NCBI GenBank assembly: GCA_036571765.1
Contig: BROE01000005.1
Coordinates: forward strand, 3,658,124 to 3,722,123
Direction of reading: 5' to 3'
DNA length: 64,000 bases
Source: Plecoglossus altivelis
Taxonomy: Eukaryota > Chordata > Actinopteri > Osmeriformes > Plecoglossidae
The stretch's first letter is position 1; each line of letters starts with the position of its first letter. This document shows positions 44,323 to 53,970 of the stretch, one piece after another. The translations under genes were made by a program, and so were the position numbers. The notes under the pieces are model-generated. The model worked only from the letters and a program-made list of their open reading frames with translations. It searched no databases and was not told the DNA's origin.

Positions 44323-47300
44323 TGTCAGCGAAGATCATGAGACCGTAGTCGGTCTTGCCCCTGATGGCGCGGCCGACACACTGGGCGGCGTGTCGCATGG
44401 CGTCGAACGTCAGGAAGTCGTTCTCCCGAATCTGGAACTGGTCTCGGAGATACTCCAGACGTGCCTGTGACACGTCATCACCACAGCAACAGGGAGGGAG
44501 GGGCGTGTGCATAGAGAGAGAGAAAAAAAAGATAGAAAGAGTTAGAAAAAGAGAGAAAGAGTAAGAAAAAAGGGGGACATTGAAATGTAGGCTAGAGAGC
44601 AGAGGTAGCGAGAGAGGGGGGACAGAGAGATGGAAGACAGAGAGAGGGAGGACAGAGAGAGGGAGAAGAGAGAGGGATGACAGAGAGATGGAGGACAGAG
44701 AGATGGAGGACAGAGAGAGGGAGAAGAGAGAGAGGGAGAAGAGAGATGAAGGACAGAGCAGAGAGAGAGGGATAACCAGGGATGATGGAGGACAGAGAGG
44801 GAGGAGAGAGAGAGAGAGGGATAACCAGGGATGATGGAGGAAGTCAGACCTTGAGGATGCGACTCTGGGTGTAGACGTAAGGAACCCCGAACATGATCAC
44901 TGCCCGGCCAAAGTGATGCACTGGAGAACAGAACAGACACACAGTGATGCACTGGAGAACACAACAGAACAGACACATCGTGAGTAAACAGCTTCAGTCT
45001 TACTGTCCAGAGACAGGAAGTGACCTCACACACACACACACACACACTCTCTCTCACCAAAGTCGATTCCTTCGGAGACCTTGCCCCGGGCCACAGACAG
45101 CAGGATGGCCCCCCTGCCGTTCTCACACGCCTGGGGACAGGCAGGGTCAGAGGTCAGAGGTCAGGGGTCAGAAACACAAGGCAGCGTGACAGCCACTGTA
45201 AGCGATAAGCTTGTAGCTCAGCTCACCTCCTGGAACTTCTCCAGAGCCATGCTGGTCTCAGCAGCATCCGGAGTCTCGATGAAGATCAGCTTGTTTCTCT
45301 GCACGTTCTCAAGGATGCCCTGCACACACACACACACACACACACGCACACACACACAAAATAACACACACACACACCCACACACACAATAACATACACA
45401 CACACACAATAACACACACAATAACACACGCACACACGTCTTATTTCCTTATTGTGTATGAGCGTATGTACATGTGTATCATACGTGTGTTATATATGTA
45501 TAGAAGTGTATGTGTATAAGTGTGTGTGTGTGTGTTCCCCACCTGCTCATACCACGACGCCACTATGTTCTCCATGTAGATGTAGCTGGTGAAGAACGCC
45601 ACGATGCCGTCCGGCACGATCGCAGACATCTCCAGCAGCAGGTTGCCGTAGTTACGGACGACCGCTGTTACACACGGAGAGTTGAGTTTTGAAAAAACTT
45701 TATAGAAACACGACAACGACACGCCACACAGCCAAGCCTTCACGTGCTTCATGACAAACATCAACCGCCAAAACAAGCGCTCACCGAAGTCCTCTCGCGT
45801 CTCAAACTTGGAGCTCATGGCCACCTGGTCGTTGCCGCGGCCAACCACCTGGGGGAGAGAAGTCAACCAGGTCAAAGGTCAAGTCTTGGAGTTGGGGATT
45901 CTCTGCGTTCTAGAACCCCCGCTGCCCCGGATTCCGTTTCCACGGCGACGCGCGTACCCACCAGAGGACAGAGGCAGGTGCGCGCCAGCGTCATGGTGAA
46001 GGACGCCACGGTGACGGGCCGGAAGTCGAGTATTTTGGGATAGATTTCCAGAGGTGACAGCGTCTGGGGACAGATCATCAGATCAGAGAGGCACACTGGA
46101 CAGGAAGACTCTTTCAACACGCAACGGCTACTTCCATGAGCCATGTTTAAATATCCCCTGCTGAAGGAACAGACCACTGGGGACATCAAGAGGCCAAATG
46201 ATGAACTGCATCCTGTGATACTGAAGTTCTTGGCATGTTTGTGGTTTAGAGGAGAGACGGCTTTAAGCCTGGCAAGGGGCTGTGGAGATGTTCGGTGTCG
46301 TGGTACTGTGGGGGTCTGTTCTCTTGGCAGACAGACAGGGAGGCAGGCAGGCAGAGAGACAGACAGGAGGCTGTCAGCAGGTGGTTATCTAATGCCTGAT
46401 TAGAGGGTTAGATCTCTGCTAATCTGGAGGGAGGGGGAAATCTGATGTTCAGAAGGAGAAGGAAGCCAAGGGAGGGGGAGGGAGGAGAAGAGAGAGACCT
46501 GGAGGGAAGGGGAGAGAGAGAGGGGGGGGAGGAGGGAGAGAGGGGGGGGTGCGAGGGGAATCAGAGAGGGGGGTGGGAAGGCGAGAGGAGAGGCAAAGAT
46601 GAGGAGATGGGGGAGAAGAAAAGCAGCAGGGAGGACGAAGGGAGAGCCAGCCAGAGAGGGACCGCGGGGAGAGATAGAGGAGAGGGGGAGGGAGTAGAGA
46701 GAGAGCGGGGAGGGCAAGGAAAGGAGAGCCCGACCTACCCTGAGTGATGACGATCTGGACTGGACAGCGTTCGATTGACACAGGCTTTGTAATAGGAACG
46801 ACTGGACGGGTCCATTGACAGCTGGGGGGAGGCAGGGAGAGAGGGCAGGATTACCAGACGATCCCCGATACACCGATCACAGATCACTGCTATCACACTA
46901 CCACATCAACCACAACCACCACATGAACCACACCAGACGCCCACACCCGCTCCACCAGCCACCTGAAGTGCAGGACAGGGTTAGCGATGGTGGGCGTCCT
47001 GTCTTCGAAGGGCTCGATGATGATGGTGAAGCCCTTGCTGTAGGTGCTGACCAGCGTGGCGAAGTTGGAGATGAGCGTGACGGCAGAAAAGTCGGCGATG
47101 TCGGCGATCTCTCCATAGTGGGTCGTAGCAACTGAGCGCAGCCGCTCATGGCACAGAAAGCGGAGGGAGGGGAAGAGAGGAAATCCTTTTATTGTAGAGA
47201 GTTGGTCTGGTAGGGTGTGGTCCTGTAGGGGTGTGTGGCCTCTGGTAGGAGTGTGGTCCGCCTCTAGAGCTTGTGGTCCCTGTTAGGACTGGTTGTGGTC

Positions 47301-50300
47301 TGTAGGACTGTTCGTGGTTCTGTAGGACTGTGGTGGCTCTGTAGGGAGGCATGAGAGAGAATCCTTGGTATTTTAAGAGTGAGGTGGTAGGGAGTGTGGG
47401 TAGGTACAGGATGTTGGTCGGTAGGCAGGTGTGTTCTTGGTACAGGAGGTTGGGGCTGTCTTGCTTAGCTTGTACAGATCCCCGCTGGGGATGGACTCCT
47501 GTCGTGAAGAAGCGCTGACAACTCGAAGGATCATGACTGAGAAGGAGGAGGAGAGAGAGAGGCTGGAAAGAGAGGGAGAGACAGAGAGGTGGAGAGGAAA
47601 GGAGAAGGGAGAGAGAGGCTGAGAGGGGAGACGGGAGAAGACAGAGGCATGGGGGAGCAGACAGAGAGGTGGAAGAGGAAACGAGGAAGGGCGAGAGGCC
47701 GCTGAGAGCGCGCCCAGAGGACCATGAGAGGTGGAAGATCGGAAGGAGGAGAAGGGAGAGAGAGGCTGAGAGGGAGGACTGGAGAGACCAGAGAGGCTGG
47801 TGGGAGGAGGAAGAACGATGCAGAGAGGTGAGAGGAAAGGAGAAGGAGAGGGGAGAGAGAGACGGTGAGGAAGCGCGAAGCGGAGTCTTACCGGAGAGGC
47901 TTGCGGTCGATGCAGACCTTGTCGAAGATGTCCTTGAGGAACTGAGGAGCGCTCTCCTGAACCACATGATGGATCCTCAGGCGAGACTTGAGGTACTCCA
48001 GGAAGCGCTTCAGGAAACCCACAAAGTGCTCAGCTGTGCGAGAGTTATGCCGGGCACAGCCTCTGGGAGGGAGGGAGGGAGGAGAAGGAGGAGAGATACG
48101 TGAGGAGAGAGAGGGNNNNNNNNNNNNNNNNNNNNNNNNNNNNNNNNNNNNNNNNNNNNNNNNNNNNNNNNNNNNNNNNNNNNNNNNNNNNNNNNNNNNN
48201 NNNNNNNNNNNNNNNNNNNNNNNNNNNNNNNNNNNNNNNNNNNNNNNNNNNNNNNNNNNNNNNNNNNNNNNNNNNNNNNNNNNNNNNNNNNNNNNNNNNN
48301 NNNNNNNNNNNNNNNNNNNNNNNNNNNNNNNNNNNNNNNNNNNNNNNNNNNNNNNNNNNNNNNNNNNNNNNNNNNNNNNNNNNNNNNNNNNNNNNNNNNN
48401 NNNNNNNNNNNNNNNNNNNNNNNNNNNNNNNNNNNNNNNNNNNNNNNNNNNNNNNNNNNNNNNNNNNNNNNNNNNNNNNNNNNNNNNNNNNNNNNNNNNN
48501 NNNNNNNNNNNNNNNNNNNNNNNNNNNNNNNNNNNNNNNNNNNNNNNNNNNNNNNNNNNNNNNNNNNNNNNNNNNNNNNNNNNNNNNNNNNNNNNNNNNN
48601 NNNNNNNNNNNNNNNNNNNNNNNNNNNNNNNNNNNNNNNNNNNNNNNNNNNNNNNNNNNNNNNNNNNNNNNNNNNNNNNNNNNNNNNNNNNNNNNNNNNN
48701 NNNNNNNNNNNNNNNNNNNNNNNNNNNNNNNNNNNNNNNNNNNNNNNNNNNNNNNNNNNNNNNNNNNNNNNNNNNNNNNNNNNNNNNNNNNNNNNNNNNN
48801 NNNNNNNNNNNNNNNNNNNNNNNNNNNNNNNNNNNNNNNNNNNNNNNNNNNNNNNNNNNNNNNNNNNNNNNNNNNNNNNNNNNNNNNNNNNNNNNNNNNN
48901 NNNNNNNNNNNNNNNNNNNNNNNNNNNNNNNNNNNNNNNNNNNNNNNNNNNNNNNNNNNNNNNNNNNNNNNNNNNNNNNNNNNNNNNNNNNNNNNNNNNN
49001 NNNNNNNNNNNNNNNNNNNNNNNNNNNNNNNNNNNNNNNNNNNNNNNNNNNNNNNGCAGGAACAGAAGGCTCCTACCTCTGGATGCACACACAGGTTCTT
49101 CCTGGAGGACAAGGCCAGAGCCAGGAAGTTGTTCTTCTCTCCCGTCTCCTTGGAATAGAACTCCATCAACTTCCTCAGTTCCTCCACCACCTGAAGGAGA
49201 CACAGAGAGACACACAGAGAGACACACAGAGAGAGACACAGAGAGAGACACAGAGAGAGACAGAGAGAAACACAGAGAGAGAGACACAGAGAGAGAGAAG
49301 GATGGAGAGAGACACAGAGAGAGAGAGAGACACAGAGAGAAAAGGAGGGAGAGAGACAGAGAGAGAGAGGGAGGAAGAGAGAGAGAGAAGGAGGGGGAGA
49401 GAGAGACATAGAGAGAAGGAGGGGGAGAGAGAGACAGACAGACACACACACACACACACACAGACAGACACACAGACACACAATCAGAGAATCAGAGAAT
49501 CAGAGATTGAGCGGTGAGGTTCATCTCACAGAATGACCATGTTTATTACAACCTTAAAAAGCCTAAACCCTCCTTTCTGCCATCAGAACAGGCGGAGAGA
49601 ATCTGGTTGTGTTTCCTCCTACCTTCTCTATCTCAGGCACGGTTCTGGAGCAATAGATGAGCTTTGTGACTTCCAGAGGATGTGCCTGAAAAGAGGGGAG
49701 GAGGAGGTGAGGAGGAGTACAGGAGGAGGTGAGGAGGAGGTGAGGAGGGGGTGAGGAGGGGGTGAGGAGGAGTACAGGAGGAGGTGAGGAGGAGTACAGG
49801 AGGGGGTGAGGAGGAGGTGCAGGAGGGGGTGAGGAGGAGTACAGGAGGGGGTGAGGAGGAGGTGCAGGAGGAGGAGGAGCAGAGAGAAATCACAGTCACA
49901 TTCTGATAGCATTAGTATGGAATCATGACACTTGCTACACCACGCCCTCATTAAGGGCCAGTGATACAATCACCTCTTTAGAGATATCCTACAGCAGCCC
50001 GTAGATATCACCAAGTGCAGTTACTTACCCGCTGGTACGCGACGATTAGAGACAAGAGAGAGATGGTCTTCCCGGTTCCTGATGGCATTTCCAGAACGCC
50101 GTGTCCCTTTAAGAAAAGACAACTTAGTTGACAACAAAACGCTTCAGACTTCAGCAGTAGCATTGCCTCAATAGACACGGTTTCGCATCGTGATAGCACG
50201 AACATCAGAGCTTTCAAAGTGGACAAGGTTAGGAGGTTAATCTAGCAGGCTGTTCGATGACCTGCCGGTTCACCTTGGCGTCCAAAGTTCTCTTCAACTC

Positions 50301-50824
50301 CAGCATGTAGGAGTACTGTTCAGGATAGATGTAATCATACGGAAAATACACCAACAGTCCTTCGATGTTAATCCTGAAATCAAGAATGTAAAAATACGAT
50401 CAATCCTCACTGCGATATAGGACTATGCGAACTAAGAAATTGCAAATATTGACATTTTTTTTTAGCTAGGAGCAAATGTAGTTAGATGACAAGCCATAAA
50501 GCTAAGGTTACGCTGATGAATAAAGTCAGACAGCTAGCTAGCTAGCTCTGCATCACAATATGATGCAACAACATTCTGCGTATTCAACGTCTCAAACTAA
50601 ATTAAAACTTTTAATTCAAATAACGTGTTTAGCTGTCAGTAACACTGTACATGTACAACGGGATAGCTATCTACTGACTGTATGCTAGCTACAGCTAGCC
50701 AGAAACGTTTACGTTACACACTAGAACCAGCTAGCCATCTAGCTAGCGGAATTTTAGATTAATATTATCGCTACGTTAGTACTATAATCATCACTGATCT
50801 TATTGACAAATACACTTACTTCAT
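43447..50824 (-). CDS. ercc2: ERCC2/XPD, TFIIH 5'-3' DNA helicase (middle missing, some exons corrupted)
   Basis: XPD is the SF2 helicase of TFIIH that opens DNA in nucleotide excision repair and supports transcription initiation. Seventeen exons are visible on the minus strand, from MK|INIEGLLVYFPYDYIYPEQY to KKIAQIAHQA and TGA (43449-43447). Motifs: Walker A MPSGTGKT (50029-50106), first Fe-S ligand region RKNLCVHPE, FTSYIYMENIVASWYEQ, GKVSEGIDF (motif V) and QCVGRAIRGKTDYG (motif VI, Q..GR..R). The rest of the Fe-S domain and the DEAH box should lie in the 48116-49055 N gap. Exons at 46739-46821, 46963-47160 and 47892-48062 contain base insertions that break the frame, while all others are clean, so assembly error is likelier than loss of an essential gene. 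The gene runs towards klc3, as in mammals. Confidence 0.94.
43540..43795. repeat. GAATGATGGGAGGAGGAGAG array in ercc2 last intron
   Basis: About 11 degenerate units of roughly 20 bases. Confidence 0.9.
43974..44117 (-). CDS. ercc2: ercc2 exon (RGKLPRWIQEHLTD)
   Basis: RYARADKRGKLPRWIQEHLT, DGSLNLTIDETVQLSKHFLR, QMAQPFRQ. This C-terminal part binds the p44 subunit in other species. Acceptor CCCCCAG, donor GTACAC. Confidence 0.96.
44321..44464 (-). CDS. ercc2: ercc2 exon (helicase motif VI)
   Basis: ARLEYLRDQFQIRENDFLTF, DAMRHAAQCVGRAIRGKTDY, GLMIFADK. QCVGRAIR is motif VI, whose arginines contact ATP. A CA microsatellite abuts the donor. Confidence 0.97.
44570..44845. repeat. GA/GACAGAGAGATGGAG array in ercc2 intron
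   Basis: GACAGAGAGATGGAGGACAG units, purine-rich; a similar shorter array occupies 44120-44235. Confidence 0.9.
44850..44920 (-). CDS. ercc2: ercc2 exon (HHFGRAVIMFGVPYVYTQSR)
   Basis: 71 bases. Acceptor CTCCAG; the donor is GTCTGA, weaker than the others but in phase. Confidence 0.94.
45058..45130 (-). CDS. ercc2: ercc2 exon (helicase motif V)
   Basis: ACENGRGAILLSVARGKVSE GIDF. Acceptor CCCCAG, donor GTGAGA. Confidence 0.96.
45227..45319 (-). CDS. ercc2: ercc2 exon (GILENVQRNKLIFIETPDAA)
   Basis: Thirty-one codons ending ALEKFQE, phase 0-0. Donor GTGAGC. Confidence 0.96.
45543..45664 (-). CDS. ercc2: ercc2 exon (motif IV region)
   Basis: VVRNYGNLLLEMSAIVPDGI then VAFFTSYIYMENIVASWYEQ. 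Acceptor TAACAG, donor GTGGGG. Confidence 0.96.
45785..45848 (-). CDS. ercc2: ercc2 exon (VVGRGNDQVAMSSKFETRED)
   Basis: 64 bases, leaves at phase 1. Acceptor CCCCCAG, donor GTGAGC. Confidence 0.96.
45962..46063 (-). CDS. ercc2: ercc2 exon (TLSPLEIYPKILDFRPVTVA)
   Basis: Thirty-four codons, clean, ending RTCLCPL. Acceptor CCCCAG, donor GTGGGT. Confidence 0.95.
46064..46738. other. ercc2 intron with GA-rich array
   Basis: 46450-46730 is G/A low-complexity DNA; 46064-46450 is unrecognised, with a short CAGACAGACAGG run near 46330. Confidence 0.7.
46739..46821 (-). CDS. ercc2: ercc2 exon (CMDASVAIKPVFERFQSVII), heavily corrupted
   Basis: No frame is open, but the DNA follows the expected exon with extra bases: CTGTCAATGGACCCGTCC, TATTACAAAGCCTGTGT, TCGAACGCT, GTCATCACTCAGG. 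About 70 bases are expected and 83 are present. Acceptor CCCCCAG and donor GTAGGT are intact. Insertion-type noise, most likely uncorrected long-read sequence. Confidence 0.65.
46963..47160 (-). CDS. ercc2: ercc2 exon, 5' part corrupted
   Basis: From 47117 down to 46963 the frame is clean: EIADIADFSAVTLISNFATL, STYSKGFTIIIEPFEDRTPT, ANPVLHF. Above 47117 the expected FCxERLRSLLHTLE is present only with interspersed extra bases, and the acceptor reads CCG instead of CAG. Upper limit approximate; donor GTGGCT. Confidence 0.8.
47161..47891. repeat. ercc2 intron of irregular GGTAGGGTGT and GA repeats
   Basis: 47165-47460 is an irregular GTGGTCCTGTAGG-type repeat and 47540-47880 a GA-rich array. 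The irregularity suggests noisy sequence. Confidence 0.7.
47892..48062 (-). CDS. ercc2: ercc2 exon after the gap, with a 2-base frameshift
   Basis: It opens with EAVPG (GAG GCT GTG CCC GGC with one carried base), then two extra bases near 48042-48050 shift the frame before RTAEHFVGFLKRFLEYLKS and RIHHVVQESAPQFL, which continue cleanly to DRKPLR. Donor GTAAGA. Probably a sequence error at the edge of the gap region. Confidence 0.85.
48116..49055. other. assembly gap (940 N) in ercc2
   Basis: It removes about five exons: the remaining Fe-S cysteines, the DEAH box and the Arch domain, around 230-250 residues. 940 N is shorter than those exons plus introns would normally need, so the size is probably nominal. 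Confidence 0.99.
49077..49190 (-). CDS. ercc2: ercc2 exon 5 (start of Fe-S domain)
   Basis: VVEELRKLMEFYSKETGEKN then NFLALALSSRKNLCVHPE. The Cys in NLCVHPE corresponds to the first of four Fe-S cluster cysteines of XPD. Donor GTAGGA, 16 bases from the N gap. Confidence 0.95.
49191..49500. repeat. ACAGAGAG array in ercc2 intron 4
   Basis: GACACAGAGAGAGACACAGA units abutting the exon 5 acceptor. Confidence 0.9.
49623..49685 (-). CDS. ercc2: ercc2 exon 4 (motif Ia)
   Basis: AHPLEVTKLIYCSRTVPEIE K, 21 codons, phase 0-0. Acceptor TTTTCAG, donor GTAGGA. A 20-25-base GAGGAGGTGAGGAGGAGTAC array fills the intron above it. Confidence 0.96.
49690..49885. repeat. GGAGGTGAGGAGGAGTACAG array in ercc2 intron 3
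   Basis: About nine degenerate units of 20-24 bases abutting the exon 4 acceptor. Confidence 0.9.
50029..50106 (-). CDS. ercc2: ercc2 exon 3 (Walker A)
   Basis: GHGVLEMPSGTGKTISLLSL IVAYQR; P-loop MPSGTGKT. Acceptor TTAAAG, donor GTAAGT. Confidence 0.96.
50274..50373 (-). CDS. ercc2: ercc2 exon 2
   Basis: INIEGLLVYFPYDYIYPEQY then SYMLELKRTLDAK. Acceptor TTTCAG, donor GTGAAC. Confidence 0.95.
50820..50824 (-). CDS. ercc2: ercc2 exon 1 coding part
   Basis: ATG (50824-50822) plus AA, then donor GTAAGT. The codon is completed by exon 2 as AA|G, Lys. This five-base coding start fits human ERCC2, where exon 1 also carries little more than the start codon. Confidence 0.85.
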
Positions 50825-50939
50825 TCTGGTAAGAGATGTAACAGTTATTCAGCACTGCTGACAAACTTCAGTTGTACAGACTATCTTGATGTAATTTGAT
50901 TACTTTTGCCTTTCTCAGTCCATGCGCCCCTGCCACCTA

Positions 50940-50966
50940 AAACCCGCCTTCTTTAACGTGATTGGC
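50940..50966 (-). promoter_or_regulatory. ercc2: ercc2 proximal promoter: CCAAT box and GC box
   Basis: ATTGG at 50961-50965 is CCAAT on the ercc2 strand, about 137 bases above the ATG, followed by GGCGGG (50948-50943). No TATA box, as usual for a housekeeping gene. Inferred from motifs and position. Confidence 0.55.
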
Positions 50967-51271
50967 TGTTAATCTCCTGGGTGTCACTTTAATAGGACGA
51001 AATCTACGTTTATCACTTAACGTTACGTTAAACAGACTGTACTAGTCAAAGACGATTTGATTTAGGTTATCTAGAAGCCCAACATTGGAAATATGAAGAA
51101 TGAATTCACGGAGAAAACCAAAACTACATTCCACGACTTATAAGTAATTAGTGTCGTGCACGTAGATTATGTTTATTTAGCTGCAGATATTGAGATGTCA
51201 TCGTATTGCTACTTGTTCATCGCCTTTAAAGAAAGTAGAAAGGAAACGTTGATCCTTAATGATAAATCTTT

Positions 51272-51277
51272 TTTATT
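51272..51277 (-). promoter_or_regulatory. candidate cdc42ep poly(A) signal AATAAA
   Basis: TTTATT on the plus strand about 990 bases past the cdc42ep stop. Others lie at 51402-51407 and 51172-51177. Any of them puts the cdc42ep mRNA end within a few hundred bases of the ercc2 promoter on the same strand. Confidence 0.45.
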
Positions 51278-52267
51278 TACTTGTCCATAACAAACATACA
51301 CATACACATGACATGAGCAGGGTGGGTTAGTGTGATATTGATCGTAGATGACGGGGCGAAGGGCCAATATCATTTCGATGCATAGTTATGGAGACAGATC
51401 ATTTATTTACATCATCCAACGAGGCTATTACAAATCTGCGCATTAAATATACTTTGATTTGATGCACTTTATTGTCAGGAATCTTCGGAAAAGTCGCTAC
51501 GCGTTGTCTCTCTACTTTGTAGAATAATCTCATTTGATAAAATAACCACTAGATGGCGGCATATTCCTTCCAGTCCGATCTTGATAGTGTGTTTTTCCTG
51601 CGAGGATATTGTATAGTTCAATCAGATGTACTGTAAGCCCACGCACTTTGATTAAGCACTTTGAAGAACATCAGAAGACCATCAACGATATTTTGACAGT
51701 TTCAAAACAAATAACCTTGAAGTAGATTACATCTTTCGCAGTCACTCTTTTGGTTTCCAGGGGCAACTGATCTGGCTAAAGATAAGCCTATGTGCTTAGA
51801 AAAGCTTTGTCCTTGAAGCAAAGATGAAAAACAGATTTAACGAACTGTCATAGTCTACTGATCAAAGATGTCCAATTTCGGAGGAAGAGACATTTTGTTG
51901 TCCACGTTCCAAGCCCCAGGAACTTTCTTGACAACCTGTAGTGTTCTGTGATTAAGTCCATTCAGGTCAGAGGCCAGCAGTCATAGTCAGTATGGACCAT
52001 GTATTCAGTCTCTGGCTGTCAGTCAGCCAAGGTGGACCCAAACCCACCACAGCCTGAAGGAGCCACAAGTCAAGAGTTCAAAGCTCCTTGTTGCAGAATC
52101 CAGTCTCTCCCATTCCTCCTCCTCCTCCCCATCCTTCACTTCCCTTTCTACCACCTCCTCCAAACTCCTCCCACCTCCTCTAAACTCCTTCCACCTCCTC
52201 CAAACTCCTTCCATCTCCTCCCGCCTTCAACCACCTCCTCCCCCCTCCTCCCACCTCCTCCCGCATC
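51278..52267 (-). other. probable 3' UTR of the cdc42ep gene
   Basis: Single-copy AT-balanced DNA with a CCACCTCCTCCAAACTCCTT repeat at 52135-52260 just past the stop. No exon was recognised. Confidence 0.5.
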
Positions 52268-53212
52268 TCACAACTCGCAGCGGTCATCCACCGTCTTGTA
52301 TCGGTCCATGATCCTCAGCACATCGTCCAGGATGGAGGGCCCGAGGTCCAGATCCAGCCCAGCCAGGGATTCGGACCTGGACACCCCGGGCGAGAAGCGA
52401 CCCGGGGAGACTCCCATGACGGCGGGCGACTCGCTGCGTTCGCTTCGCAGGTCCTCGTTGCTCAGCCCCGCGTCCGAGTCCAGGCTCAGTCCTCTACGAG
52501 GGTCCAGAGGCCCGCACGTCTCCGACATGGAGTCCTCTGACGAGGCCTCGGAGAACGAGCCGGAGGAGGGGACCAGGTGGCGGAAGGAGGCCGAGTAGGC
52601 GAGTTCGTGGCGGGGGTCGACGTAACGACCCTGTCCCTCGTCGCACACAGACATGGAGCGATGCTGCTGCTGCAGCTGCTGCTGGATGTGGTGATGATGG
52701 CTGTGGGCGTGGTTGTTGGGGGCGTGGCCGTTGTTGTGGTGGGCGTGGTTGTTCTGGTGGGGCGCAGGGGCCTGCGGGTGGGTCCCGGGGGCGGAGTCAT
52801 CCAAGTGGAGGCGTGGTGGCTTTGGAGGCGCCTGTTCGTGGGCGAGGAACACGGGCATGGAGATGGTGGTCTTCAGCGTGGAGCTGGCGTGGTGGTTAGG
52901 GTTGCGGTGACCAGCGTACGGGTGGTGTTGACCGTTGGCCCCGGTGTAGGCCTCGTCCAGGTGTCTCTCCATGCTGTGTGAGCGGGCGTGGCCTGTCGGG
53001 CGGTTCAAGGACGGGAGCATGTCCATCTTCCCCTGCAGGAAGCCAACGTCCCCAAACATGTCTCCCTCGCCCTGCGGTCCCACGTGAGCACTGTGGCGCA
53101 CGTCCCCCAGCGGAGGGCTGATCATGTCACCTGACAGGACGTCACGCAACTTGGGCTTTTTCCCCCTCTTGGGAGTTGTAGTCTTTAAGTACATGGGCGT
53201 TTTAGCCGGCAT
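52268..53212 (-). CDS. CDC42 effector protein (Borg family), EP2/EP3-like, single coding exon
   Basis: Borg proteins bind GTP-loaded CDC42 through a CRIB motif and organise septins and actin. The 314-codon frame begins MPAKTPMYLKTTTPKRGKKP, as in CDC42EP3. Residues 30-46 hold the CRIB-like segment MISPPLGDVRHSAHVG, with Val38 where the family has Phe, followed by DMFGDVGFLQGK (BD3-type block). Residues 129-137 are PPKPPRLHL, as in CDC42EP2. Residues 152-184 are rich in His, Asn and Gln (HSHHHHIQQQ). The C-terminus has LDLDLGPSILDDVLRIMD, the conserved last block of EP2/EP3. Family members are 210-390 residues, so the length is normal. Which paralogue it is cannot be settled here, and it replaces PPP1R13L, the human neighbour of ERCC2. 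Confidence 0.88.
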   Translation of the reverse strand: MPAKTPMYLKTTTPKRGKKPKLRDVLSGDMISPPLGDVRHSAHVGPQGEGDMFGDVGFLQGKMDMLPSLNRPTGHARSHSMERHLDEAYTGANGQHHPYAGHRNPNHHASSTLKTTISMPVFLAHEQAPPKPPRLHLDDSAPGTHPQAPAPHQNNHAHHNNGHAPNNHAHSHHHHIQQQLQQQHRSMSVCDEGQGRYVDPRHELAYSASFRHLVPSSGSFSEASSEDSMSETCGPLDPRRGLSLDSDAGLSNEDLRSERSESPAVMGVSPGRFSPGVSRSESLAGLDLDLGPSILDDVLRIMDRYKTVDDRCEL

Positions 53213-53882
53213 CCTGTTTCCCAGAATTCAGCGCGGGGCGGCAGTTGCTTCCTCGTCGGTCACAGGAATCGTGATGTTTTCAGGAAAAGTACAGAGAAAG
53301 TAGTCCCAGTTGAGGCATTGGATTGGCTGTTACCCGCTGAGCTGACGAAGGAGAAGTACTTCCTGGTTGTCGTGTCGGAAGAGGTCGCACACCAGCGTGT
53401 GTGTGGGGGTCAGTGGCGTCACCAGTATCTCTTAGTGATCACAGTTACGTGGGTGAAGCTGGAAAAGGAGAAAAGCTTCAGCCTAAATCAACGCCCACTG
53501 AGAGGGTGAGCAGAGCCACAATGATTCCTCTGTCCAGATTCCCTTTCTGACCACACTCTGGCTCCCTGGCCGATGAAGAGGATGAGGGTGATGAAGAGTC
53601 CGTCTGGCTGCCTCTGGGTCTGCTGCGCCTTCTGGGGTCTACGACCGGACCTCGGCTGAGAAACTTCTGGAATGTGACATCAGAATGCTAGTTCTGGAGG
53701 TCTGTGGAGAAACAGAGAGGAAGAGAGAGGGAGAGAGAGAGAGAGACACAGAGAGAGAGAAAGAGAGACAGAGTGTGAGAGACAAACACAGAGAGAGAAG
53801 GAGAGAGACAGAGTGAGAGAGACAGAGAGAGAGAGACAGAGACAGAGAGAAAGAGAGAGAGACAGAGAGAAAGAGACAGAGT

Positions 53883-53927
<45 letters not shown>

Positions 53928-53934
53928 GGAGAGT

Positions 53935-53970
<36 letters not shown>

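Noticed and set aside
43447..50824. ercc2 as a pseudogene
   Set aside because: Indels are confined to a few patches, one beginning inside an exon, while 14 exons are intact with correct splice sites; the noise looks technical.
52577..52981. 134-codon plus-strand frame opposite the cdc42ep gene
   Set aside because: Antisense shadow of a GC-rich coding exon; Val/Gly-rich with no family match.
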